A program made the translations under genes and the position numbers. The notes below the pieces were generated by a model that searched no databases, had not been told where the DNA came from, and was given only the letters and a program-made list of their open reading frames with translations. A stretch of 64,000 bases of DNA from Bimastos eiseni (taxonomy: Eukaryota > Annelida > Clitellata > Crassiclitellata > Lumbricidae), in contig OY365817.1 in NCBI GenBank assembly GCA_959347315.1, positions 4,942,643-5,006,642 on the forward strand, in the 5' to 3' direction. Below, piece by piece: positions 1-10,849 of this stretch (positions are counted from its first letter, which is position 1; the number at the start of each line of letters is the position of its first letter).

Positions 1-1027
1 GGAGCCTCTAAAGGGACATGAAAGAAGAATATTTCATCTCGTGCACACGAGATAACAACTCGTTCCCACGACTTACTAAGTCGTGCACACTAGTTATTAA
101 CTCGTTCTCTCGACTTAATAAGTCGTGCGCACGAGATAATCACTCGTTTCCTCGACTTAATAAGTCGTGCGCACGACTTATTTGACCAATAGCAGGCCGA
201 CTTTCTGTGACGTAAGCAAACTTCTATTTCGGGGATGTAATGGCGTCGCTGCAACAATTGGCAACGAAGTTGAAATAGGACAACGGCGGTTTGTAGTTTT
301 AGCGTACCAAATTCCACAACACAACTCATACGATAAATCGCGGGGATAACTCTATCTGATATTGTCAGCATTTTACCTCTGTCAGTCTGAACATCATTTT
401 CATTTTCGCTTTCATATTCGTCTGCAGAGTGATATCCCCAGTCTGGCACACGCTCAGCGTACAAACGGCATCACAAATAACATTGTAGCTTTAAATGCTT
501 TCCTTATAGACCAAAGCCTTTCACACCACATTATTATACAACCCTATAATAGTAGTAATCGAAATCTCCAGACTTCTAAAGCGTCACGTGAAAGCTATGC
601 GCAGGGCACCAGCTGATTCAGGAGCGCTGTGTCAAATCGAAAGGGTTGTCCAAATGATAGTCCGTGGGAGGTCAGAGTTCAGTTTCCAGAAGGTCAGCAT
701 GGAGGCAGAGTAGCTGTTAAGGAGGGCATCGCTTTCGTCGAGGAGTGACAGATGTCATGTAATGAGTCTAGGTAAGAGATATTGAAAAGGTGAGATTTAA
801 GTTTAGAATGGAATGCCCAAAACACGCTATGTCTTAGACATTGTCTCGTTTATAGAACTATGTGTTTCCCTATAAATACTAAAATGGAAGTGTGTTTACG
901 TCACAGAAAAGTCGGTCAGCTATTAGTCAAATAAGTCGTGCGCACGACTTATTAAGTCGAGGGAACGAGTTGTTATCTCGTGCGCACGAGATAAAATATT
1001 CTTCTTTCATGTCCCTTTAGGGGCTCC
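1..1027. mobile_element. Non-autonomous DNA transposon (MITE) with long inverted termini
   Basis: The first bases GGAGCCTCTAAAGGGACATG reappear inverted at about 1008-1027, and the match continues inward for more than 100 bp. The arms contain alternating palindromic modules TCGTGCGCACGA and GACTTAATAAGTC; the left arm holds an extra copy of this module block. The interior (about 560-830) is related to the 3' part of the LINE at 42325-42600. No transposase is visible. The left flank lies outside the window, so the target duplication cannot be checked. The superfamily is not assigned. Confidence 0.75.
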
Positions 1028-1147
1028 GTACATTTTCAATAATAAAAATTAATAACAATATTTAAAAAGTACTCTTTTACACCAGGGAACTATTATTTCT
1101 TCCTCTTACGTATTACAAAATCTACCATCAGCAAAAACAAACAGTGG

Positions 1148-1432
1148 TCACTGGGCCGTAGAGTAGTGGTGAACGCACTGGGACGCAGCGCTTGAGGTAC
1201 CGAGATCGAGACCCATATCCCCCAAAGGTTGACTTCTTCCGTTCTTTCGTTAGGCGACGGCGTTTGTTAAAAATGAAGATGTATAGCGTAATGGGCGCCT
1301 TGCGTGGCTGCTGTCGGTTAAATTCAACTCCTGTAATAACTCGTCATCATTCGCTCACAATGTTCTTGTAATCATTCTGCGGTGTGTCAGTTTGAGATTA
1401 AACGAAAATATAACAAAAAAAAAAAAAAAAAA
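1148..1432 (+). repeat. tRNA-derived SINE, second family, with poly(A) tail
   Basis: A tRNA-like head (a box A-like stretch near 1155-1175 and GAGATCGAGACCC as a degenerate box B near 1201-1213) is followed by a body and a run of 18 A. A related copy on the other strand lies at about 55845-56075. It is too degenerate to be a functional tRNA. Confidence 0.6.
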
Positions 1433-1439
1433 CTGGTCA

Positions 1440-1490
1440 CTCTGTCGGGCCGAACGCTCTAACCGATCAGCCACCGTGCGATCTGCGTAT
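1440..1490 (-). repeat. Fragment of tRNA-like SINE head (first family)
   Basis: Read on the - strand, this stretch resembles the head of the SINE at 31024-31275 (the GGCTGATCGGTTAGAGCG-type box A region). Only the first 50 bp or so are present. Confidence 0.4.
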
Positions 1491-2659
1491 GTACAACATA
1501 ATATGTGCATAAGGGTTTACGCACGTAAGTATGGACGTATGTATGTCGTATCGTATCTCAAGATTTATTTAGCGCCCCTCGCAGGATAACTATTCAGTGC
1601 AAAAAACATGAGAATAAAGAAACGCCTTTTGAGAATTAGAGGCCGATAGAAAGAAGCCAGTCATTAGTTTTGCCCTTAGTGACGAAGATATACCAGCAAT
1701 TGTAAAGAGGTTCGATTAAGCACCATAACACACAAGACTTACAAGACAAGACGGTTGTCTTGTGGTTGGACACACAAGACGGTTAGTAGATGCTGGTTTC
1801 GGAACCTAGAGCTAAATGGTATTATCGTACTGCTTATTTACATAAATATAAACGCTTTCCTTCGAAATAATATGTTGGCCTACGAATAATAATTATATGT
1901 TCATGTGATGCTTTTTAGTAATGAACTAGATACGCAGCAGTTTATTATACTTTTGTTCCAATGAAATAACGACTTAAAAGAACTGCTTGATTATATAATA
2001 CCTGCTAAGATAAGGCTTAATTGAGAAATTATCTTCGGAATTCTTCAATTAAAAATAGCGAGTTTTACGAACAAGCACTTGGACACGCTTTATATTACAA
2101 GTGCAGTGCAGGTTGAGGTTAATTGCGGTCGCTGACAACCGGGCTTTGGTCTGTTGCCTTCTACGTCCTCAGATGTCAAAAATTCTCAATGTTTTGGTTT
2201 AGTGTCAGTCTTAGCCAGGACTCAGCGTGAATCTGAGGTTTGCCTTCGTCATTCTCTATGTCGTAAATATTAAAAAATTTTGAATAACCGCGTTCTTCAA
2301 CCATAAATAGGGGTGTATATTGTCTTTGTTACCTATCTTGTCGTGTGTGACCTTACTCAACTTTATTCCTCTAATTCTAGTTAGACTATGGTAGTAGGGC
2401 TACATAAAGTTAATTGCCACAGACACCGCTCAAAGTTTCTAAATATTTCTGACTAAAAAACAGTATTAGACTTCAACTGGATTTTTTATATAATAATTAG
2501 CATGAAACCACTAAATTTTGTTCACTTCAATCGACTATATTATCAACAACACTGTTTTGACACCACAGATGCTAAGCGTCCGACTATTAGTCAAACTAAT
2601 CAATTACGCACGCTAGGACGCTGCGTGCCAAACACGTGTTCAGCTCAGCACACTGCACC
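1491..2659. other. No gene seen
   Basis: AT-rich sequence. A short LINE-like 3' remnant (GCGCCCCT) lies near 1560-1600. No splice-consistent exon or recognisable repeat family was found. Confidence 0.5.
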
Positions 2660-2775
2660 AAAAGGTCTTGCATCAAAACATCTTGCGTCAAAACATCTTG
2701 CGCCAAAACGTCTTGCGCCAAAACATCTTGCGTCAAAACATCTAGCGTCATAACGGCTGCGCCAAAACGTCACGC
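2660..2775. repeat. 15-bp minisatellite
   Basis: About eight imperfect tandem copies of a unit close to AAAACATCTTGCGTC. The repeat leaves reading frames open on both strands (repeats such as SKHLA), which is an artefact of the 15-bp period. Confidence 0.8.
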
Positions 2776-3124
2776 ACCGACATAGAAATGTGAAGCATGA
2801 CGCTTTTCTGACACAAGAGCTTTCTAAATTCACGTCTGGAGCATGTGGAAGAGGTAAGATTTTGTGATCGCGAACCTCTCTATGTTTTCCTCGGCTGCTA
2901 AGAAGTATTCGTGGAAAATTTGGGGGCAATTGGTCGAATGGATAAAACGTTTTTGTGGAAGATACGGAGTTACATAGACACGTTTTTTTCTTTATAGGTA
3001 TTTATTCCAAAGAATATTTTTAGGCAAAGTGAGCTATAAATGATAGGCTATTCAATCAATCAGTGAGAACCCAACATAACAAAAAATAATATATAAAGAC
3101 AAACCGCCTGCGACTCAACCCAAA

Positions 3125-4785
3125 AAGCAATTTATCTAGCTGGGCACTCGTCAGCAGCTTATGAAACTTGATTTAACTGCCATTACTGATGATTTTCCCC
3201 TCTTTGCATTTTCCTCTGTTGTCCGTTACCTTGGAGTCACGTTGGACCAAGAGCTCACCTTTGCCTCTCTCATTCACCGTCCATAAATGACGTCACGCGA
3301 AATTGGCTGATTTTTGACCCCCCTCCCCCCTTGTCACACTTCGTCACAAAAAGTCTGACCCCCTCAAATATGACGTCACAATGCTCTGACCCCCCCCCCC
3401 CACAAAAAACCACTTAATTTAATTTCAAATAAAACATAAAAATTAATAATTAACTTTTTTAAACATTGCTGAACTTAGCATAAAAATCATTTTAAAATAA
3501 TCGTAGACTCATCGTCTATTAATGCTAAAAAAATGCAATGTTCAGAATAATTTTTATTCTTTTATTTTCTTATAAAAAGAAGTAACCTATAGAATTAATA
3601 GTAGTAATTATGTATAGCAATATTGAAACTTTGCGGTAGAACGACTTATAGTTTTTTTCCACAACAGGATGAAAAGTTCTGAAGTTCTGGTTGATTTTCT
3701 CGAAATTTAATGGCAAATTTTGAGATACGCCAGAATAGTTCTCGGGCAACGTAATAGTGACAGGAATTACAATACTTACGTTTTATAATATTATTAATGC
3801 GAAAATAATGCGTTTTTTAATATAGTAGCCTACATTGAACGACTGCATAAAAGAATAATTGCAATTTCCTCTTCCTGGCAGAGTAATAATAAACGTCAAA
3901 AGTGAACATAAATTTAGAACAAAAATGTTGTCAGAAATCCTATGCTATTGACATCTAGTGAATAAAAGAAAAAATTTATATTGCTTTATAAAATATTAAA
4001 GGACGTTTTTATAAATTTATCAAAAATTATTTTTTTAATGTGACGTCACATTACTCATACCCCCTCCCCCTCGTCACACATCGTCACAAATGTCAGACCC
4101 CCTCTTCCCCCTAAGTGCGTGACGTCATTTATGGACGGCCCCTATGCCGTGATTCATACTACCAGTTGCGTCAGCTTCACAATGTTTCCCGTTCGCTAAC
4201 TCCAGACGCCACAGTTACCCTTGTTCACTCTTTCATCACAGTCCGACTGGATTACTGTTGTTCACTCTTTGCAGGCCTTCCAGCTGGGTGTTAACGGTGC
4301 CTGGAGCGGGTCCTACGTTCTGCTGCACGTCTTGTTGGACACATTCCCAAATTTGGCCACGTCTCCGGCTATATGCTGGATGTGCGCCACTGGCTCCCCC
4401 TCCAACAGCGAATCTCATACCGTATCATCTCTTTGGTATGGCGGTCCTTGCTAGGTCTCACCTCTGACTATCTTCGCGATCTCTGTTACTCTACTTTGAG
4501 TGTACCAGGACGCAGCTCTCTCGGCTCTACTGAGCGAGGCATGCTCATTGTCCCATTTGCCCGTACAACTACTAAACAAAATCGTGCCTTCTCAATTGTT
4601 GGCCCCTTGCTCTGGATCACGCTCCCGTTGGCGTTGCGGTTGCCACCAAGGGTCCACTCAGACTCCTTTCATACTCGCCTTAAAACTGTTCTTTTTAGCC
4701 GTGCCGGGTCGGGAGCGCTCCTGAGTCTGAGCCTTTAAGGGGCGCTATATAATTCTTTGTAACGAATGAATGAATGAATGATTTC
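3125..4785 (+). pseudogene. CR1/L2-like LINE 3' fragment, split by a MITE
   Basis: The stretches 3125-3276 and 4139-4740 together encode the C-terminal part of a Jockey/CR1-superfamily ORF2. The left piece has the RYLGVTLDQELTFAS-type strand. The right piece has the DSYYQLRQL region, the RLDYCCSLFAGLP motif, the LHWLPLQQRI-type motif and a final GPLLW...LRLPPRVHS...LKTVLFSR tail. It ends in GGGGCGCTATATAATT and a (GAAT)n tail, typical of LINEs that end in a microsatellite. The reading frame is broken and the 5' end is truncated. Confidence 0.85.
3277..4138. mobile_element. MITE with CCGTCCATAAATGACGTCAC termini
   Basis: Perfect terminal inverted repeats of about 22 bp begin CCGTCCATAAATGACGTCAC at both ends. 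GACCCCC-rich subterminal blocks and GTGACGTCACA motifs follow. It interrupts the LINE fragment between the IHR and LCR codons. The interior is AT-rich with no ORF. No clear target duplication could be fixed. A partial relative is at about 14640-14760. Confidence 0.8.
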
Positions 4786-4887
4786 AACGAAATACAATAA
4801 GGGTGTGATAAGTTGGTGGACAATTAGTCAGACCTGTGTACATAAGTAACGACATGCCTTAGTTTAGCGCTGCCTTGGCGGTACTGC

Positions 4888-5218
4888 GCGTGCCTATTTG
4901 CAGGAGCTATGTCGCCCTATCACTGCCAGTTGTGGTCGACGACCACTTCGCTCTGCATTTCATGGCGACCTGATCGTCCCTTTTGCACGCACTTTCAAAA
5001 TGCAGAATCGGGCTTTCTCGGTCGTGGGACCTACAATCTGGAATGGACTTCCCATAGAGCTCCGTCTCGTACCTAAGAACTCATCATCTTCATTTTACGC
5101 CTCTCTTAAAACTGTCCTTTACAGCCGAGGGTTAGGCCGGCAGCGCCTATGAGTAGATATCTTGAAGGGGCGCTATATCAAATATTTTTTATTGATTGAT
5201 TTGATTGATTGATTGATT
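4888..5218 (+). pseudogene. CR1/L2-like LINE 3' end with (GATT)n tail
   Basis: Encodes the last 80 or so residues of a LINE ORF2 (LIVPFARTFKMQNRAFSVVG, then GPTIWNGLPIELRLVP and LKTVLYSRGLGR), ending in a stop at 5152. GGGGCGCTATATC and a GATT microsatellite tail follow. It belongs to the same family as the copy ending near 4780. Confidence 0.85.
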
Positions 5219-6407
5219 TAAATGCGTGGTTATGATTGGCGCGGCAATGAGCCACGCGTGGTTATTGAACTAAACCGTCTCATGGTCGTTTATCCTCTCA
5301 TGTTTTCTCAATTCGTACGAATAATTCAGCCGATGGCTCGAAGTCGGACTTCTTTCAACTGATCTTCGTCGATTTTTATCATCCGTAGACCTACGTTAAC
5401 AAACTCGCTGAACTCTTCGGTCAGGTACAAGATCACAACGAATTGAAACTCGGTAGGTTTCGTTCCGGAATAAGAAATCCAGATGGAAACAAGTCAAAAT
5501 GCTTTAGCTTCTACCGACCTTTCCAGACTTTGGCTTCAAGTGTTCACGTAAATGGAGCATTTTCGAGAGAAGTCAACAGAGGCTCTTCTCCCAGTTGCGT
5601 TTGATGATTATTTGCGTAGGATCGGCTATAGCGTTGACGTGTGACTGATCCGCACAGTGCCTGATTTTTAAACTGTCCTAGAGCACCACTGATGGGTGGC
5701 GTTACTTTCTGAACTTACACGTTTTAAATTATACATAAGTATACTTTTACCAAACATTTTTTTGCAGCTGTGAGAACTATTAGTTTCCAAATTATTTTGT
5801 CAGCACGCATTATGTTGTCCTGCACACTTTTATCGCCCTACCGGCTTTGCAATAATTTGATAATGCCAATCTGACTGAGTTAGTAAATACAAGCGTTCAC
5901 GTAAATGGAGTCTTTTCAAGAGAAATCACCAGAAACTCTTCTGACTTTAGCAAGCTATGCCGCATCATGATCGATTAGATTTATCTTCAATTGTGGCATA
6001 GAAGGGAATCATATATCAAATGCCTATGTCTTCAGTTGAATGAGTGGCCATCCACAGCGAAATTGATATCGTAGAACTGCCTATGGTCGCTGAAATAGCC
6101 TAGTTCTGCTATCAAAAGACTCAATTATGCACACTACGAAATACAGTATCACGTGAGCGCAACTGAACCTTAAGAAGAACAGCAGTGTGTCTCTCGTCAC
6201 CTCTTTCTTCTTCTTTTGTTATCTGCTTTTAGATCCGATGTTGCCATTCGTCTCGTTCCGTAGTCCTATCCTTAAGCTTTCTGTAACATTACTTTGTCAT
6301 CCAGTTCATTAGTATCTTCCTTTACTCGCAGCAACCTTGTATCTGAAGAGAAGGTTGAATTTCATATTTCAAGGCATTGATTTCAACAAAACATGGCTTA
6401 AATACAA
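5219..6407. other. No gene seen; contains a diverged direct repeat
   Basis: About 60 bp at 5537-5600 (GTTCACGTAAATGGAG...) is repeated in diverged form at 5893-5955. No convincing exon or terminal inverted repeats were seen. Confidence 0.5.
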
Positions 6408-6545
6408 GAGCCACAGAGGTCTACTGTGAGTACCATGCCAGAGCAATTGTGCGCGAACGACTTGCTTAAGGGTCCTACACAGTACACAGTGACACCTCGA
6501 ACGAGGGTCGAACTCTAACCAATCGGCTACCGTGCCTCATAAGTC
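6408..6545 (-). repeat. tRNA-derived SINE (first family), minus strand
   Basis: The reverse complement reads as the SINE head (GGCACGGTAGCCGATTGGTT, box B GTTCGACCCTCGTTCGAGG) followed by the GTCACTGTGTA...AAGTCGTTCGCGCACAATTGCTCTGG body. The 3' half is truncated. Confidence 0.75.
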
Positions 6546-7780
6546 CATAATAATGGTGAAAGTAGTAATAGCTGTAATTATAGTAAGTTATATTAATAAT
6601 AATATTTATAATCAATTGATTCTAACTGTCAAGTTCGCAGAAGGTTGCAGATCTGTCACATTGGGAGTGGGAAGTAGGCGGCTGAGTCAAAATTGTGAGG
6701 CTAGCGGATATATCAAAGCCGTGTTCTCCTGATCTTCGTTATAGAGTTTTACCAGTCATTTTTGCCATTTTCTCGCGCCTTAAGGTGATGCATGTCAGAT
6801 TAAAAGTGGAGGGGAAACAAGGAACTTGAGGAAATGAATCAAGAGACAACTGCAATTATATAGTTCTATCGCCAATCTATATACATGTAGGCTATAAAAT
6901 TATATAAATTATATAAAATTATATAACATTATATAAAATTATATAAAACTATATAAAATTATATAAAACTATATATCTGACGATGCGGCGTAACAGCGGT
7001 CAACATAATTTCGATGTTGGCGTTGTTTTTAAAATTATTAGGTGGCTTTGAGTGGGATTCATTGAATATTGCTCATGTGAATTCTAAGCTTTCCACTCTC
7101 TGGATCCTCTGTTTAGCTGATTTATGTATTTTCTAGGTATTTCCAGAGTTTGCAGTCAATTTTGATGACCGAACTGGTCCAACCGATTTAAACCGAATTG
7201 TGTGATCGACAGTGTAAAAAGCGACACCAGTGTCATAGAGAGAAAGCAGGGTGAACTGGCCCCACAGTCCACAGCGCCGCGAAATACATCTATCAGAAGA
7301 CACACCAGAATAAGTAGAATTTCCTAAATATACACTTGAGAGAAGGCATGGAGGGTGAAGGTCAGAGTAATGTACCAGTTGAACAGAAACACATCTCTCA
7401 AGGAAGGTTGCAGATGGGAAGGCAAATTGAAGAGGAGCTGACGTGCAGGCATATATATGTATATATATACAACGCTTACCAGCCAGAATTATAATCTAGG
7501 AGCCATTGGCTAAACACAGCAGATGAAGGAATATGGTCCCAATTAGCCGGGTCACCTGATGCGGCTGAAAGCATTTCTATGCGGCTTAAGGCCTTCGATA
7601 CGACTGAACGCATTTGCCCTTGCCCAGTTGACAATGTTAATTCTCATATAACCAAGAGAGAACTCTGTGCGTTCAATTCAAAGATTTCATACCTATTATA
7701 CCTATTCATTATACTATAGGCCTACAGGACGCACCTCTACCTGCCAGACTACGTGACGCCGTAGGAAGACACTAATTTTA
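6546..7780. other. No gene seen; AT microrepeat at about 6890-6975
   Basis: Holds a run of roughly eight ATTATATAAA-type 10-11 bp units and a short TATA-rich palindrome near 7450-7470. Nothing else was recognised. Confidence 0.5.
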
Positions 7781-7784
7781 CAGT

Positions 7785-7925
7785 TTCGGATTGTGCCGAA
7801 AACGAACTTTGGTTTCGACCAAAAACGAAACTGGAACGAAACTGCCACTACCTATTTCGGCCAAATACGATAATGGGAAGAAACTGACAAATTTACAGTT
7901 TCGGTGCCGAAAACGAGACCATAAT
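7785..7925. repeat. Duplicated CAGTTTCGG...CCGAAAACGA palindromic motif
   Basis: TTTACAGTTTCGG followed by GTGCCGAAAACGA occurs near 7787 and again near 7892, with inverted versions between (GTTTCGACCAAAAACGAAAC). This looks like the terminus of an unclassified, possibly hAT-type, MITE. It abuts the left limit of similarity to the 47.8 kb region. Confidence 0.45.
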
Positions 7926-7929
7926 TCGA

Positions 7930-8400
7930 TCGCTCTCTAGGTAACCGACAATGTTGATCAGGCCAGGCTTAATTGTGACGTAGGGATTTGAGTTACGTAA
8001 TGACGTAGCGCCAGAAGAGCATCGGATGAAGTGTCGGATTGCAGAGTGGGCCGAGGTCACACGTTGGTTGATCGGCCAATGACGAGAGGTCACCACAGAG
8101 AGGGACACCGAGCACGTCATCACGAAACGCCTTTTGATCAGAGCGTCTCCAACCACGAAGGTAGGTTGGAAAGCGAAGGAGGGCTGGAAAATGAACACAG
8201 GTTGGAAAGCGAAGGAGGGCTGGAAAATGAACACAGGTTGGAAAGCGAAGGAGGGCTGGAAATCGAAGGTAGGCTGGAAAGCGAAAGTAAGATGGTAGCA
8301 GAGGAGTGTCAAGGTGTATCGGCAATTAGACATCATAGACATCACGAAATAGACATCACGAAACCCTTATCAGCTGAACGTAGAGTAGACATCAAATTCT
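7930..8400 (+). pseudogene. Degraded copy of the exon-like segment at 47595-48071
   Basis: Aligns by eye with 47820-48060 (shared CGACAATGTTGATCAGGCCA, GAGGTCACC, ACGAAACGCCTTTT and TCTCCAACCACGAAGGTAGG). The reading frame is shifted and the overall match is clearly poorer than in the rest of the duplication. Positions 8155-8290 are a minisatellite absent from the other copy. I read this as the decayed paralogue of an unidentified coding exon. Confidence 0.5.
8155..8290. repeat. About 36-bp minisatellite at a former splice-donor site
   Basis: Imperfect tandem copies of a unit around GGTTGGAAAGCGAAGGAGGG / CTGGAAAATGAACACA. The paralogous position in copy B (48040-48065) has a single unit that overlaps potential donors GAAG|GTAGGC and GAAG|GTAAGA. 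Confidence 0.75.
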
Positions 8401-8612
8401 AAGGCTGTAACGGACATTGAGACGGAACGTGTGCAACAGACGGAACAGTTGATCGACACGTGCAATGTATAGGTTCTGTTTCTTACATGGCAGTTAATTG
8501 CTGATGTTCGTGGAAAGAGGACGAACGGAAGATTCCTTGCAAAAAAGGTTAGGTTGAATAGAGCTTAACTTATGAAAGATTGAGTTACATCGAGGGTTAG
8601 TAGGAATTATAA

Positions 8613-8657
8613 TACCTACAATGTAGGTATCATAGATTGATGTCATCAATCTATGAT
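8613..8657. repeat. Two adjacent short perfect hairpins, copy A only
   Basis: TACCTACA-A-TGTAGGTA (8613-8629) abuts ATCATAGATTGAT-GTC-ATCAATCTATGAT (8629-8657). Copy B (near 48600) reads straight from AATACCTG into CATCAATCTATG, lacking about 25 bp. Confidence 0.9.
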
Positions 8658-8887
8658 GTGTATAGTAATTTGATTCCTTAGGAAATAATCAGACTAAACC
8701 GTTTCCAGATCAACTACAAATAAGAACCAAAATGCGGTAGATAGAATTGGTTTAATTTATTAATATATGACTATGTTATGATATTGTTAATAATAAATAT
8801 TCATTTATTAATACATATGGGATGTCACACCGCAAACCATTACAATATGTGAGTTGTTTAGTACCATAGTCTAATTCAATCGAGTTT

Positions 8888-9175
8888 AAGACAATATTAC
8901 AATAAATGCGATAATTCGTTGGAGGTTCCACCTACGACTAAGAGTTCTGTGTAGGACTCCAGGGATGGGAGTAATAGGCTGTGTGAAGGTACGTGACTTA
9001 GGTATAAGACCATGACGATTTTTATCGACTGAGGGAATATCAAACTCAGGACGTGTGTACTGATACAATTGTTCATGGTTTCGTTTAATGGCCTTTGTTG
9101 ATGTGTTCGGTCGGAAGTCGTACCATAACTTTAATTCACTCACCAATTTCTTAGATGCGTCGACATCATTGTTAT
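8888..9175 (-). CDS. Exon-like open segment, unidentified protein (copy A)
   Basis: On the - strand a potential acceptor (ATAATTAG) at about 9176 is followed by an open frame of about 95 codons rich in charged and aromatic residues (SELKLWYDFRPNTST, QLYQYTRPEFDIP, SRTFTQPITPIPG) up to a stop at 8886-8888. A possible donor (CGTAG|GTGGAA) lies a few codons earlier. The other duplicate carries a 12-bp in-frame difference in TQPIT|PIPG, compatible with past coding constraint. I do not recognise the family. It could be an exon of a gene transcribed leftwards, or chance. No partner exon was found. Confidence 0.35.
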
Positions 9176-9179
9176 CCTA

Positions 9180-10440
9180 ATTATGTTGCGTGGTCTTTTG
9201 ATTATTGCCGTTTCCACAACATTTAACCAGCGTAGGCCTATCAATTGCGGACGAATATATTCGTGTATGTCCTAGGCTAATCAGAGATTCAATGGACGCC
9301 TGTTAGGATACGCCGCTCATGTCCGTGAATAACTCAGAGAAAAATATAATTTAAATATTCAGTGTTTATAGGTTTTTGAGTGAAATAACGATTTAATTCT
9401 GCGCATACTTGTAGCGATAGGTATTAGTGAAAATAAAATCAGATGGAATAGACGGAGACTTAGGGTTGCACTGAATCTAGTGTTTAATCAACAGGTAGGT
9501 CACATGATTGCATTTCTTGCTGTGCCGAATTCCATGAACCAGCTTCCTTTATGAACTTAGAAACTAAGATTGTCTCCATCAACTAAAATTTTATAATCTT
9601 GCTAACATTATACATAAATTCTCTTAATGAATAAATGAATGTTTTCTTTAATAATGTCCTGCACGTCTACCGATTCACAACACCGCGCTAACTTTCACAG
9701 CGAGCGCTCTGTTCCGAAAATCATGTTCAGATATGTGGAGCGCAATTAAATTTGGAACAATCGTAATTTCCTCAATAATTATTACACTGACTGAAGTGCA
9801 TGAATAATCATTCGGCAGCGTCTATATTGTATCAGCGCCCCAATAAACTTCCCTGTTAGACAGATTCTCCTACATTCTCAGTCATTCTCCTTGCCATCCA
9901 TCAGATCGTGAGATCATGTTCTCTTTCCTTCGAATTATCTGTAGTTTGGTCTCATTGCAGCCTTCCCTTCTCTGAAGAGAATCTCCACATTTTTTTTCAT
10001 GGACTTTATTTTGCCTTCGATCAGGTCTAGGTCTGTAAACTAAGTGTTACCGATACTATTGACTCAGTTGCCATGCATTTTGAATTTGCACTGCCTTTGA
10101 TTTTGTCCCTGCATGCAAAGAATATTCACAATGAGATCATGGTTCCTATGGATTGTCCTTCCTGAACTACGCATCCTGCACTTGGCCTGCTCTGACACCG
10201 GCGTCGCACTTTCGCGAATGTTTTGAATTATTTGCATCAACCTTCCTCCTAGTTAGAATTATTTTAGCTCCATCCGTTAGCATACCATCGCATTTTGTAT
10301 CTTATGGAGTTGAATGCTTTCTGGAAGTCTATGGAGCAGTTGAAAACGATCGTTTTCTTTCAATTCGTTTGAAAGGGAAACATTTCGAAAGATTCTAGTC
10401 AATGATTATGCTCTTAGGTGTTCTAGGCTGGTAGTTTGAG
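9180..10440. other. No gene seen (duplicated non-coding sequence)
   Basis: Near-identical to 50005-51295. An 81-codon open frame at 10153-10398 persists in both copies (10 codons longer at 51001), but its composition and lack of splice or domain context suggest it is not coding. Confidence 0.5.
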
Positions 10441-10522
10441 AGCGAAAGAGAGACAGACAGACAGACACAGACAGACAGAAACAGAGAGACAGACAGAGAG
10501 AGGCGGAGCGAGAGAGAGATCG
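10441..10522. repeat. (ACAG)n / (AGAG)n microsatellite
   Basis: Imperfect GACAGACA/GAGAGAGA run, shared with 51294-51370 in copy B. Confidence 0.9.
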
Positions 10523-10849
10523 TGCGTGCAGATAAGTGGAAATATGCTTCTAGAGAATTTGTTACAGAAATTGTAACCGAAATTATTTTGTCAAATCGTG
10601 CATAAACATTAGTTCAATGGAGTGAATATTTTACATGACATTGTGAGCTTTCCGCAAATCTTAATTGATCTACCTAGACAGTATTTCGAATGTTTAAATC
10701 TAGGTTTTTAACGCCAGGGTTAACCTGCCATGTTCTCATAGAATAGTTTTTTTTCTGGATCACGAAATCGCCATCGACGTTTAGCAATCATGGCTTTCAT
10801 CTTATAAATAAAGAGAGGATTCTATGTGCTCCTCTGTCCGGCTTTGCAT

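Noticed and set aside
9846..10398. 81-codon frame retained in both duplicates (also 51001-51288)
   Set aside because: Retention is expected at 1-2% divergence; reading-frame length and end differ, and there is no splice or domain support.
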